Shown one piece after another: positions 17,709-27,917 of a stretch of DNA of 64,000 nucleotides; the first letter of the stretch is position 1, and each line of letters starts with the position of its first letter. Origin of the DNA: a virus; IMG/VR virus record IMGVR_UViG_3300042934_000398, positions 35,444 through 99,443 of that record. One strand, given 5' to 3'. The notes beneath the pieces are model-generated. The model had not been told where the DNA came from. It made no database searches and saw nothing but the letters and a program-made list of their open reading frames with translations. The position numbers and the translations under genes are program-made.

Positions 17709-18874
17709 GAAAAACATACGAAGAGTTAAATAATATAAAAGATAAATATGGAGTTGATACACTATGGAGTTGGTCACGATATTATAAATACAAGACTTCT
17801 CCATATGAATATTTCTTATCATATGTAGTAAATCCTAAAGTAAAACCAGATAGAGATGATTCAATATATGGTGCTAGTGGAGGATTTGCACACGACATCT
17901 TAGAGAAGTTTTATAAAAAAGAAATTACATACAATGAATTAGCTACTGAATTTGACGATGCAGCAATTACATTAGAAGTTGCAGATTTGAAATTTGATAG
18001 AAGTAATGAAGAAAAGAACGATACAATCAAAGAAAAGTATATGGCTAATTTAAAACACTTCTTCAAGAATCATAAACCTATTACAGTAAAAGTAGATTTA
18101 GAAAGATTTATTACAATTAAAGTAGGTAAATATATATTTCAAGGATATATTGATCTAACAAAGAAGGATTCAGATGGTAATTTTATTATTCAGGATTGGA
18201 AAACATCTTCAATTTATAAAGGAGAAAAAGCAATTGGAGAGGCAGGACAGCTTATTTTATATGCAGAAGGATTACGACAATTAGGTATTCCACTAGAAAA
18301 AATTAAAATATGTTGGAACTTCCTTAAATATGTTAACGTTACAACTGAATTAAAGAATGGTAAAAATAATATTAGACAAATAGAACGATGTAAGATAGGA
18401 GAAAGTTTAAAAGCAAACTCAAAAACATGGTTGAAACATTTCGGTTATAGCGAAGAAGAGATTGACGACTATATTGAATTGCTAATCACAACCAATGACA
18501 TTAAATGTCTACCAAAAGAAGTGCAAGAAAAATATATTATTGATGATTGTTATATATTTGTAGATTTAACACAGGATCTTATTGATGAATTGAAAGAAGA
18601 TATTGTTAAAACTCTTGATGAGATTTGTGACATAGAAGAACGATATAAAATAACTAAAGATGAGTCACTATTCTTTGATTCAGATGAAAGCGTAGATAAA
18701 CAAAGTTATTATTTTGCTAATTTATGTTCTTATTCAGCAAATTTACATAAACCATATAAGAAATATTTAGATAAATTAGAAACCAAAAAGAATGGAACTG
18801 ATATGTTTGGTGGAGTTGGCAGTGATTTAAACGATAATGAAACAGATGATTTGGAATGGTTAAATAGTTTATAG
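17705..18874 (+). CDS. PD-(D/E)XK nuclease, RecB/Cas4-like
   Basis: 389 aa. The motifs GYIDLTKKD, IIQDWKTSS and GQLILYAEGL are the D / DxK / QxxxY signature of the RecB-family nuclease domain (about residues 145-195). An N-terminal S-x-S-R-Y motif (WSWSRYYKYK) matches the family opening. It probably processes DNA ends in phage recombination together with the RecD2-like helicase at 23504. It overlaps the primase by 4 nt. Confidence 0.8.
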   Translation: MRKTYEELNNIKDKYGVDTLWSWSRYYKYKTSPYEYFLSYVVNPKVKPDRDDSIYGASGGFAHDILEKFYKKEITYNELATEFDDAAITLEVADLKFDRSNEEKNDTIKEKYMANLKHFFKNHKPITVKVDLERFITIKVGKYIFQGYIDLTKKDSDGNFIIQDWKTSSIYKGEKAIGEAGQLILYAEGLRQLGIPLEKIKICWNFLKYVNVTTELKNGKNNIRQIERCKIGESLKANSKTWLKHFGYSEEEIDDYIELLITTNDIKCLPKEVQEKYIIDDCYIFVDLTQDLIDELKEDIVKTLDEICDIEERYKITKDESLFFDSDESVDKQSYYFANLCSYSANLHKPYKKYLDKLETKKNGTDMFGGVGSDLNDNETDDLEWLNSL

Positions 18875-18885
18875 GAGGTGGTTAA

Positions 18886-21800
18886 GTGGATAATAATTAT
18901 ACGGTGTATCATTTACATGACGATACAAGTAATTGTAATGGATACGCAGATTCATGTTCTAATTTTAAAGAGTATATTAAACTTGCAAAAAAGCAAGGAA
19001 TGAAAGCGATTGCATTTAGTAATCATGGTGGAATATATGATTGGATAAAGAAAAAACAAGAGTGTGATAAAGCAGGAATTAAATATATTCACGGAGTAGA
19101 GTTATATTTGTGTGGGAAATTAGAGGATGATGATAGAGGCGGACATATTGGTTTATATGCAAAGAATTATAAAGGTGTACTTGAGCTAAATGAATTGATT
19201 TCATTATCCACATCAAAAGGTGTTTGTGAAGATAATTCTGATAGACACATGTATTATAATCCACGTATTTCGCTTGAAGAATTGATGAATACAAGTGACA
19301 ACATTATGGTTGTTACAGCTTGTTTAGCTTCGCCATTGAATAAATGGGACAATAATGAAAAAATAAACGATTATAATACAATTGTTGAATGGTTGTCAAA
19401 AAACAAACATAGATGTTTTCTTGAAATACAATACCATAATTGTGAAGATCAAATTAGATATAATAATAAGTTGTATAAATTAAGTTTAGAAAAAGGTATA
19501 CCTTTAATTGCTGGAACAGATACACATTCATCAAGTAAATACAAAGCAGAATGCAGAAAGATATTACAGATATACAAAAAAAGTTTCTATGGCAGTGAAG
19601 ATGAATTTGATTTGACGTGGAAAAATTATGATGAGTTGGTTGAAGCATTTAAATTACAAAAATCACTAGCAGAAGAAGTTTTTATGAATGCAATTAATAA
19701 TACTAATGTATTTGCTAATATGGTTGAAGATTTTAAGTTTGATAAGAATTTTAAATATCCGACATTATATGGTGATAATGTAAGACAGCAGTGGATGGAT
19801 TTGATTTATAGAAAATATGAAGAAAAAAAATCTAATAATTGTTTAGACTTAATAAATCATACTGAAAAAGAGTATAAAGAAAAGATAAAAGAAGAATTTA
19901 AAGTAATGTGTAAACTTGGAATGGAAAGCTTTATGATGTTTATGTCTGAATTGTTAGAATGGTGTACAAACAATGGTATACCATATGGTTTTGGAAGAGG
20001 TAGTGTGGCCGGTAGCACTATTGCTTACATAACAGATATTACAGATACAGATCCTATTGTGTGGAAAACAGTATTTTCTAGATTTTGTAATGAAGATAGA
20101 ATATCGCTTGGAGATATTGATGTAGACTTTGCACCAGAAGACAGAGAAAAAGTTTATAAATATATTATCGAAAGATTTACTCCACAAAAAACAGCATATA
20201 TTGCTGCATTTTCAACATTACAAGATAGAGGATGTATAGATGTATTAGCTGGTGGACTTGGATATAAAGATTTGGGAAAAGTAATGGATATTAAAAACCA
20301 ATTTGACGAATTATTTAATACATATAGTAAAATTATGCAAGAAGAAGTAAATAGCGAAGAATTGGTTGAAAACGGTATATTAGAATCATCTACAATCACT
20401 TTTGATAATCATAATATTTATATGACTAGAATTAATAACAAGGATGCGAAAATAAAAGCAGAAAAAACTAAAAATTCATATGACTCTTTAATTAATGATA
20501 ACCAAGACTTATTCTACTATTTAAAAGGATTAAAAGGTACTATAGTTGCAAAAGGAACTCATCCTAGCGGTATTATAGGATCACCTATAACACTGGCTGA
20601 TAGTATTGGATTATTCTATAAAGATGGAGATTTAAACATGCCTGTATCAACATGTGCGATGAAAGCTGTCGATTCGCTTAACTACGTAAAATTTGATATA
20701 TTAGGACTTAAAACAGTTGGAATTATTAAAGATGCTTGTAGATATGCTGGAATACCATACCCAAAAGCTCACGAAATAAATTGGGAAGATGATAAAGTTT
20801 GGAATAATATGATAGAGACTCAACAAGGGGTGTTTCAGTTTGAAGGTGATTATGCATTTGATTTGTTGAAGAACTTCAAACCACACACAGTTAACCATAT
20901 GTCTATGGTAAACGCAGCACTAAGACCGTCTGGCAAATCATACAGAGATAAAATGATTGCAGGTGAATTTAATAAAAATCCATCAGAAGAAATTGATAAA
21001 TTACTAGAAGATAATAATGGATATTTAATATTTCAAGAGGATACAATTAAATTCTTAACAGATATTTGTGATTTTACAGGTTCTGCCGCAGACACTACTC
21101 GTAGATGCTTAGATGAAAATTCTTTAGTGTTAATGTCTAATGGAAACAGAAAAAGAATAAAAGATGTTGAAGTTGGTGATAAGGTTGTATGTATTGATAA
21201 CAGTAATAATATTACACATAAACCTGTTATCAATAAATTTAATAATGGTATAAAACAGACTTATAAAATTTATACACAACAAGATAATTATATTATTGCT
21301 ACAGATAACCACAAAATATTAACACAGAACGGATGGAAACAAGTAAAAGAATTAACAAATAATGATTATGTAATGACACCATCTGTAATACATCCTACAT
21401 CTGATAATTTAAAACCAAATCAGAGACTTTCTGAAAACGAAATGTTTTTATTAGGGTTATTAATTGGAGATGGCTCGATTGGAGATATAAACAATATACA
21501 TTTTACAAATTCAGAACTTTGTGTTATAGAAAAATTTAAAAACTGTGTATCTGAATTATCAAGATATAATAAAAATTGTGAGTTCACAGATCATATTCAA
21601 AATGGAGTTGAAGTTGACTATATATACTCAATTTATATTAAATCAAAAAATCATAGAATGATTTTACAAAACTTATTAACAAAATATGACCTAGTAAAGA
21701 AGGCTGGATTGAAAAGAATACCTTATGAAATTATGAATTATCCAGTAGGTAGCAAATTAACAAATCTACTTGCAGGATTGTTTAATACTGATGGTGGTTA

Positions 21801-23490
21801 CAACTTAAAAAATACTTGTATTGAATATTATACAACAAGCAGAGAACTTGCCTACCAAATAAAGTCATTGTTAATGAAGTATAATATATATTCATATGTA
21901 GAGTCAAAAAATGTAAAAGGATATGATTATATGTGCTATCATTTAATCATACGACAAGTTGATTCAGTAGAAAAGTTTTGTAACACAATAGCAACATTGA
22001 TTGTTGGAAGAAAAAAGGATGATTATTTTAATATTTTAGAGTTAGCAAAAAATAGAACATTACAATATGATTACATTCTTCCAGAAGAGTGTTATGAAGA
22101 AATTATAAAGAATGCCAATGATAGAAATATCAGTTTTTCAGATATAGGAAATCAAATTGGAGGATATAAACACAATGGATTTAAATTAAATAAAAACAGC
22201 ACAATAACAAATACTAAAGCATTAGATATTGTAAAGTTTGTATACAGTCCTAAAACTTATGAATTATTAATGGCTGAATATATACCGTTGAAAATAATTA
22301 AAATAGAAGAATATGGTATTTCAAATGTTTATGATATTGAGGTAAAAGACAATCATAATTATGTTGCCAACGAAATAATAGTACATAATTGTATAGGCAA
22401 AAAGGATCAAGAAGGTTTGAAAGAACAATTACCTAAAATCCTCGAAGGATACTGTAAACACTCTAGTAAACCAAGAGAAATAGCGGAAAAAGAAGCAGAA
22501 CAATTTGTTCAGATTGTAGCCGATAGCTCGGAATATCAATTTGGATTTAACCATTCTACCAGCTACAGTATGAATGGATATGCTTGTGTAAATTTGAGAA
22601 CATATTATACAATTGAATTTATTACTGCTTACTTGAATAGAGCTGAAAACGAAGAAGATACAAATAATGGTATTAATCTTGCAAGATATTTTAATATAGA
22701 AATTAAACCAATACAATTTGGTAAATCTCTTTCAGAATATACCATAGACAGAAAAGACAATACTATCTACAAAGGAATATTATCAATTAAGTATTGTAAT
22801 TCAAAAATAGCAGAAGAACTAATGGAGTTATCCAAAAATAAATATAATAACTTTATTGAATTATTAACAGATATACATAAACAAACTTCAGTAGATGCAA
22901 GACAATTAACAATTCTTACAGGTCTTAACTTCTTTAGTATGTTTGGTAATAATAAATACTTGCTTAATGTAATTGAGGTTTATAATAATCTCTACAATGT
23001 AAAACAAATTAAAAAAGCTGATTTTGATAAACTTCAACTTAATGAGTTTTTGATGAAAAAATATAGTAGTAAAGAAACAGAGAAATTATACAAAGAACTC
23101 GATACAAAAGGACTTGTAACAGAAATGTGTTCTAAATTAGAAGATAAACCAATGTCAATCATTGAACATATTAAATTTGAAATGGAATATTTGCAATATA
23201 CTACATACGCAAATCCAAAAGTAAGTAAAGATTATTACGTAGTATTGGACTTTAAAACTTATAATAATCCAGCTACTCCATATTTATTAGTAAGAAATAT
23301 TAAGACTGGAGAAGAATTTAAAACAAAGATAACATCAGCAAAAATATTTAAACTTAGTCCATTTGGTCAATATAGTATATTGAAGATATATGAGTTTAGA
23401 GAACAGTTTAAAAAGAGAAAAGTTGGAGAAGAGTGGATTCCAACAGATGAAACAGAGAAGATTATAACTGCATTTGAGTGTATAAAATAA
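18886..23490 (+). CDS. dnaE: DNA polymerase III alpha (DnaE type) with intein
   Basis: 1534 aa, of which 428 are an intein, leaving a 1106-aa polymerase, the usual DnaE length. The PHP domain is at the N-terminus (HLHDDTS, FSNHGG, HGVELY). The palm has GFGRGSVAGS and the catalytic DIDVDF (around residue 409). It is a C-family replicative polymerase; no 3'-5' exonuclease domain is visible. The intein interrupts the conserved RR/C-I-G-K-K site. GTG start after AGGAGGTGG. With helicase, primase, ligase and SSB-like protein encoded nearby, the phage appears largely independent of the host polymerase. Confidence 0.92.
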   Translation: MDNNYTVYHLHDDTSNCNGYADSCSNFKEYIKLAKKQGMKAIAFSNHGGIYDWIKKKQECDKAGIKYIHGVELYLCGKLEDDDRGGHIGLYAKNYKGVLELNELISLSTSKGVCEDNSDRHMYYNPRISLEELMNTSDNIMVVTACLASPLNKWDNNEKINDYNTIVEWLSKNKHRCFLEIQYHNCEDQIRYNNKLYKLSLEKGIPLIAGTDTHSSSKYKAECRKILQIYKKSFYGSEDEFDLTWKNYDELVEAFKLQKSLAEEVFMNAINNTNVFANMVEDFKFDKNFKYPTLYGDNVRQQWMDLIYRKYEEKKSNNCLDLINHTEKEYKEKIKEEFKVMCKLGMESFMMFMSELLEWCTNNGIPYGFGRGSVAGSTIAYITDITDTDPIVWKTVFSRFCNEDRISLGDIDVDFAPEDREKVYKYIIERFTPQKTAYIAAFSTLQDRGCIDVLAGGLGYKDLGKVMDIKNQFDELFNTYSKIMQEEVNSEELVENGILESSTITFDNHNIYMTRINNKDAKIKAEKTKNSYDSLINDNQDLFYYLKGLKGTIVAKGTHPSGIIGSPITLADSIGLFYKDGDLNMPVSTCAMKAVDSLNYVKFDILGLKTVGIIKDACRYAGIPYPKAHEINWEDDKVWNNMIETQQGVFQFEGDYAFDLLKNFKPHTVNHMSMVNAALRPSGKSYRDKMIAGEFNKNPSEEIDKLLEDNNGYLIFQEDTIKFLTDICDFTGSAADTTRRCLDENSLVLMSNGNRKRIKDVEVGDKVVCIDNSNNITHKPVINKFNNGIKQTYKIYTQQDNYIIATDNHKILTQNGWKQVKELTNNDYVMTPSVIHPTSDNLKPNQRLSENEMFLLGLLIGDGSIGDINNIHFTNSELCVIEKFKNCVSELSRYNKNCEFTDHIQNGVEVDYIYSIYIKSKNHRMILQNLLTKYDLVKKAGLKRIPYEIMNYPVGSKLTNLLAGLFNTDGGYNLKNTCIEYYTTSRELAYQIKSLLMKYNIYSYVESKNVKGYDYMCYHLIIRQVDSVEKFCNTIATLIVGRKKDDYFNILELAKNRTLQYDYILPEECYEEIIKNANDRNISFSDIGNQIGGYKHNGFKLNKNSTITNTKALDIVKFVYSPKTYELLMAEYIPLKIIKIEEYGISNVYDIEVKDNHNYVANEIIVHNCIGKKDQEGLKEQLPKILEGYCKHSSKPREIAEKEAEQFVQIVADSSEYQFGFNHSTSYSMNGYACVNLRTYYTIEFITAYLNRAENEEDTNNGINLARYFNIEIKPIQFGKSLSEYTIDRKDNTIYKGILSIKYCNSKIAEELMELSKNKYNNFIELLTDIHKQTSVDARQLTILTGLNFFSMFGNNKYLLNVIEVYNNLYNVKQIKKADFDKLQLNEFLMKKYSSKETEKLYKELDTKGLVTEMCSKLEDKPMSIIEHIKFEMEYLQYTTYANPKVSKDYYVVLDFKTYNNPATPYLLVRNIKTGEEFKTKITSAKIFKLSPFGQYSILKIYEFREQFKKRKVGEEWIPTDETEKIITAFECIK
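21106..22389 (+). mobile_element. LAGLIDADG intein inside DNA polymerase III alpha
   Basis: Begins at Cys (RR|CLDENSLV) and ends VHN|C, giving the standard Cys1...His-Asn/Cys+1 splice junctions. Splicing blocks are visible: LDENSLV, IKDVEVGDKV, TDNHKILT and YDIEVKDNHNYV. The embedded homing endonuclease has two dodecapeptides, LLGLLIGDGS and LLAGLFNTDGG, i.e. a two-motif LAGLIDADG enzyme. 428 codons. All key residues seem intact, so both splicing and homing are likely functional. Confidence 0.93.
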
Positions 23491-23503
23491 GTGAGGTGAT
23501 TTG

Positions 23504-25780
23504 GTGAGTGATAACGGAACAAAAGAATTTGAGTTTCAGTGTAGAGTAGTTAGATGTATTTATGATACAGAAGATTATAGAGTGTATGCAGTGGATGTAG
23601 ATAAAGATAAATATAATTTTATTAAGTTTACTAAATATGGAACAGCAGTTATAAGTGGCAATCTACATCAACTTGGAGAAGGAATTTTGTATTCAGTAAA
23701 AGCAACAGAAGAAATAACTAAGAATGGTTATGGATATAAAGTAAATAATATTAAACGAGACAGACCAAACACCTCTCTTGATATGCAGTTGTTCTTACAA
23801 GAAATATTAACTCCAATGCAAGCAGATACATTATTTAAAGTTTATCCTGATATAGTGGATAGAGTAATTAATAATAGACTAGAAGACATTGATTTATCAT
23901 TAACTAAAGGAATTAAAGAGTATACGTTTGAGCGTATCAAAGAAAAGATTGTTGAGAACTTTGCATTAGTAGAGCTGGTATCAGAGTTTCAAGGATTACT
24001 TAGTCTAAATATGGTTAAAAAGTTGTATGATAAATATCCATCTACAGAAAAAATTAGATATGAAATGAAGAATAATCCTTATAAATGCCTGTGTGTAATC
24101 TCAGGCATTGGATTTAAAAAAGCTGATGGATTACTATTGGAAATAGAAAAGGCTTCTATAGAAAATGTTTCAAAAGGGTTAAAACCTATTATAGATTTTA
24201 ATTCTGATTTAAAGACAAGCAAGCAAAGATGTTTATCATGTATCTTATTCTTATTAGAAGAAAACGAAAACAACGGTCATACTAAAATGGATCTAGTAGA
24301 TTTAAAAAACCAATGTGATAAACTAGTGCCAGCTTGTGCTTATCATTTCATAGATGCAGTAAAAGAAGAAAGTATATATTATGATAAGAGCAGTAGAAAT
24401 GTTGCATTAAAAGAAACATATAATACTGAATTATATATAGCAAAGAATATTTCATATGGATTATCTGTTAAAAACGAATGGAATATTAATGTAGAGAAAT
24501 ACAGAAATTCAAGTGAATTTTCACTTACAGACGAACAGCTACAATCAATTAATTATTTATGTAAATACAATATAAGCATATTGAACGGGTTTGGTGGTAG
24601 TGGTAAGAGTTCATGTACACAAGCAATAATTCAGATGTTAGATGATAATAATAAATCGTATGTGTTATTATCTCCGACAGGTAAAGCAGCAAAAGTATTA
24701 AAGGAATATTGCAAGAGAGAAACATCAACTATTCATAGAGGTTTAGCTTATATTCCACCTAACACATGGACATATTGTATGAATAATAAACTCGATAGTG
24801 ATGTTGTGGTTATTGATGAGTTTTCAATGACAGATATATTTTTATTCAAACATGTAATCGATGCAATAGATTTTAATAGAACTAAGTTGTTAATGGTTGG
24901 TGATTCTGCTCAGATACCTTCAGTTGCTTGTGGTAATCTATTGCACGACTTTATGCAATCTAAAGTTATACCAACTACGTCATTAACTAAAATCTTTAGA
25001 TATGGTAAAGGTGGATTAATGACGGTTGCTACAGATGTTAGGAATTGTAAGAAATATCTGTCTGACAGTTTAAGTCAGTGTACATACTTTGGAGATAATA
25101 AAGACTATGCTTTTATTAATGTAGATGACAAGCAATCAGTTAAAAACGTTCTTGCATTATATGAAAAATTATTATCACAGAATTACAAAGTAGAAGATAT
25201 ACAGGTGTTAACAGCATATAACAAAGGAGAATATGGTACAGTTGTATTAAACAACCACCTTCAGAAGATAGCTAATAAAAATTTTGGATCAGACACATTT
25301 CTTAAATATGGTGAAACAACTTACTATGTTGGTGATTTGATTATACAGAAACAGAATAATTATAAAGCAAAAGTATATATTGACGATGATTTCTGTATTG
25401 ATGACGAGAATTTAAATACTACGTTTATTGCAAATGGAGAGTGCGGAATTGTATTAAGCATAAATAGATTTGAAATGATAATTGACTTTGATGGTGTGAA
25501 GGTTAGTTATTCAAGAGAAGATTTGCAGAGTGTTGGATTGGGATACGCTATTTCAATTCATAAATCTCAAGGTAGTAGTTCAAAGGTAATTATTCTACTG
25601 ACACCAAAGTCTCATACATATATGCTTAATTCAAATCTAATTTATGTTGGACTCACTAGAATGAAAGAGCGTTGTTTTCATATTGGTGCTGCATCAACAG
25701 TTAATACTTCTATAAAAAATAAAGAGAACTTTAACAGAATGACATTTATGCAATCCATGTTAAAAGAAAATACAAAGTAA
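23504..25780 (+). CDS. RecD2-like DNA helicase
   Basis: 758 aa. An N-terminal beta/OB-like region and helix-hairpin-helix-like middle are followed by superfamily 1B helicase motifs. These are Walker A GFGGSGKSS (near residue 362), Walker B VVVIDEFSM, motif III GDSAQIPSV and a C-terminal UvrD-like segment (YAISIHKSQGSS, YVGLTRMKERC). This is the 5'-3' helicase type of RecD2 without RecBC. Start is GTG 23504 (or TTG 23501) after GTGAGGTGAT. It may act with the RecB-like nuclease at 17705 or at replication restarts. Confidence 0.85.
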   Translation: MSDNGTKEFEFQCRVVRCIYDTEDYRVYAVDVDKDKYNFIKFTKYGTAVISGNLHQLGEGILYSVKATEEITKNGYGYKVNNIKRDRPNTSLDMQLFLQEILTPMQADTLFKVYPDIVDRVINNRLEDIDLSLTKGIKEYTFERIKEKIVENFALVELVSEFQGLLSLNMVKKLYDKYPSTEKIRYEMKNNPYKCLCVISGIGFKKADGLLLEIEKASIENVSKGLKPIIDFNSDLKTSKQRCLSCILFLLEENENNGHTKMDLVDLKNQCDKLVPACAYHFIDAVKEESIYYDKSSRNVALKETYNTELYIAKNISYGLSVKNEWNINVEKYRNSSEFSLTDEQLQSINYLCKYNISILNGFGGSGKSSCTQAIIQMLDDNNKSYVLLSPTGKAAKVLKEYCKRETSTIHRGLAYIPPNTWTYCMNNKLDSDVVVIDEFSMTDIFLFKHVIDAIDFNRTKLLMVGDSAQIPSVACGNLLHDFMQSKVIPTTSLTKIFRYGKGGLMTVATDVRNCKKYLSDSLSQCTYFGDNKDYAFINVDDKQSVKNVLALYEKLLSQNYKVEDIQVLTAYNKGEYGTVVLNNHLQKIANKNFGSDTFLKYGETTYYVGDLIIQKQNNYKAKVYIDDDFCIDDENLNTTFIANGECGIVLSINRFEMIIDFDGVKVSYSREDLQSVGLGYAISIHKSQGSSSKVIILLTPKSHTYMLNSNLIYVGLTRMKERCFHIGAASTVNTSIKNKENFNRMTFMQSMLKENTK

Positions 25781-25782
25781 TT

Positions 25783-25882
25783 ACAAATAATAATAAACAA
25801 GATGTTGACAACATAGTTAACCTGTGATATGATTAATTCAAGCGAAAGAGATAAGGCTAGATTAATGGCATCACAGGTTTTT
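25783..25882 (+). promoter_or_regulatory. Promoter nested in a terminator-like hairpin
   Basis: The linker motif (25783-25801) precedes TTGACA (25805-25810), a 17-bp spacer and TATGAT (25828-25833). The -10 box lies inside the left arm of an inverted repeat, AACCTGTGATATGATTAAT (25819-25837), paired with 25861-25879 and followed by TTTTT. Incoming transcripts can form the hairpin and stop; transcripts starting here lack the left arm and cannot. Confidence 0.7.
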
Positions 25883-25933
25883 AGTACATATTGAAAATAA
25901 TAATAAACAGAAAACATTTAAAAGGAGAATGGA

Positions 25934-27886
25934 ATGAATAATTTAGAAGAAATGAAGTCATTAATTAAACAGTTAAACGAAGCATCAACAGCATATTATA
26001 AGTATGATAAGCCTATTATGTCGGATAAAGACTATGATGCGCTCTATGACCGACTTGAACAGTTAGAAAAAGGCACAAGTATCATTATGGTAAATTCACC
26101 TACTCAGAAAGTACAAGGTGAAATACTAGAAGGATTAACTAAAGTAAAACATAGTAAGCCTATGTTATCCGCTAACAAAACTAAAGATATTAATGAAGTA
26201 AAGAGATTTGTAGGAAATCAATTGTGCGTAGAAATGTGGAAATTGGATGGATTGACAATTGTAATACGTTATGAAAATGGTTTATATAAACAAGCCATTA
26301 CAAGGGGTGGAGGAGATACAGGAGAAGATGTTACACATACAATCAGACATTGTATTAATTTACCTTTAAAATTGCGTACAGATGTTAATATAGAAGTACG
26401 TGGAGAGTGTGTAATATCGTGGGAGAATTTTGATAAAATCAATGAAACACTAGAAGAACCATATAGCCATCCACGTAATTTAGCTGCTGGTAGTGTTAGA
26501 CAATTAGATTCAAACGTAGCAAAGGAAAGATATTTAGAGTTCATAGCATTTGAATTAGTACAAGATAATAATATTGAAAAACTTGATACAGATGTTTCAT
26601 TAGGATGGTTATCTGATTTAGGATTTCAGGTTACTGAAAGAGAATTCGTACAGAATGGTGTTGCTAATGTGGAAGATGTAGATTTAAAATTTAATCCAAT
26701 AAACTATAAATATCCAGTAGACGGAACTATTTATAAATATGAGTTTTATGATTATGGCGAATCACTAGGAACTACAGTACATCATCCTTTGAATATGATT
26801 GCTAGAAAGTGGAAAGATGACACATACGAAACAACACTTGTGGATATTGAATGGAATACTTCTCGCACTGGTTTAATTAATCCTGTTGCTATTTTCTCAC
26901 CTGTAGATTTGGGTGGTGCAATTACAACTAGAGCAACATTACATAATATCAGTTATATGGAAGATTTACAGTTAGGAATTGGTGATACGATTACGGTTTA
27001 TCGTGCCAATATGGTTATTCCTAAAGTTGATGATAATTTAACTAAAAGCAATACATTTAAGATTCCAGATAAATGTCCTGAGTGTGGTAGTGATATAGAA
27101 GTAAAAAATGACAATGGATCAAAATTCTTATATTGTACTAATCCAAATTGCAAAGCCAAGTTGATTAGTAGATTAACCCATTTCGTAAGTAAATATGCGA
27201 TGAACATTGATGGGATGTCAGAAGCCACTATTGAAAAATTTGTTGAATTAGGATGGCTTAATGAGTTGGTAGACATTTATAATCTGAAACAACATAGAAA
27301 TAAAATGATTACATTAGATGGTTTTGGTGTAAAGTCTGGTGATAAATTATTAGCTGCAATTGAAGAAAGTAAGCATGTGAAGCTAGAAAATTTCATTTAT
27401 AGTTTAAGTATCCCACTAATCGGTAAAACAGCAAGCAAAACAATCAGTAAGTATTGTAAAGGAGATACAATTAATTTCTATAGATTGATTAATGAAGACT
27501 TTGATTTTACTAACCTTGACGACTTTGGTGGTACAATGCATGAATCTATTGCAAACTGGTTTAGAAATAATTATGAGATATACAGAAGTCTTGCTACTAT
27601 AATGAATTTTGTAATAGAAGATAAAGCAAATAATAATACACAGAATAGTAAATCGTTGGACGGTATGACATTTGTAATTACAGGATCAGTTAATCGTTAT
27701 AAGAATCGTGAGGAATTAAAAGCGGATATTGAAAGTAGAAATGGTAAAGTTGCAGGAAGTGTCAGTAAGAGTACATCATACCTTATAAATAACGATAATA
27801 CATCAACGTCTGGTAAAAATAAGAAAGCACAAGAGTTGGGAATTAAGATTATTACTGAAGATGAGTTTTTAGAGATGATTAAGTAA
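25934..27886 (+). CDS. ligA: NAD-dependent DNA ligase
   Basis: 650 aa, full length for LigA. Domain Ia (YYKYDKPIMSDKDYDALYDRL) comes first, then the adenylation motif KLDG (Lys near residue 102). The OB fold (LVDIEWNTSRTGLINPVA...TRATLHN) and a four-Cys zinc finger (CPEC...CTNPNC) follow, then helix-hairpin-helix repeats. A C-terminal BRCT domain (DGMTFVITGSV...) completes it. It seals nicks during phage replication using NAD+. Transcription probably starts at the 25805 promoter. AAAGGAGAATGGA ribosome-binding site. Confidence 0.95.
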   Translation: MNNLEEMKSLIKQLNEASTAYYKYDKPIMSDKDYDALYDRLEQLEKGTSIIMVNSPTQKVQGEILEGLTKVKHSKPMLSANKTKDINEVKRFVGNQLCVEMWKLDGLTIVIRYENGLYKQAITRGGGDTGEDVTHTIRHCINLPLKLRTDVNIEVRGECVISWENFDKINETLEEPYSHPRNLAAGSVRQLDSNVAKERYLEFIAFELVQDNNIEKLDTDVSLGWLSDLGFQVTEREFVQNGVANVEDVDLKFNPINYKYPVDGTIYKYEFYDYGESLGTTVHHPLNMIARKWKDDTYETTLVDIEWNTSRTGLINPVAIFSPVDLGGAITTRATLHNISYMEDLQLGIGDTITVYRANMVIPKVDDNLTKSNTFKIPDKCPECGSDIEVKNDNGSKFLYCTNPNCKAKLISRLTHFVSKYAMNIDGMSEATIEKFVELGWLNELVDIYNLKQHRNKMITLDGFGVKSGDKLLAAIEESKHVKLENFIYSLSIPLIGKTASKTISKYCKGDTINFYRLINEDFDFTNLDDFGGTMHESIANWFRNNYEIYRSLATIMNFVIEDKANNNTQNSKSLDGMTFVITGSVNRYKNREELKADIESRNGKVAGSVSKSTSYLINNDNTSTSGKNKKAQELGIKIITEDEFLEMIK

Positions 27887-27917
27887 TAATAATATTAAAC
27901 GAAAGGAATGATGATTT

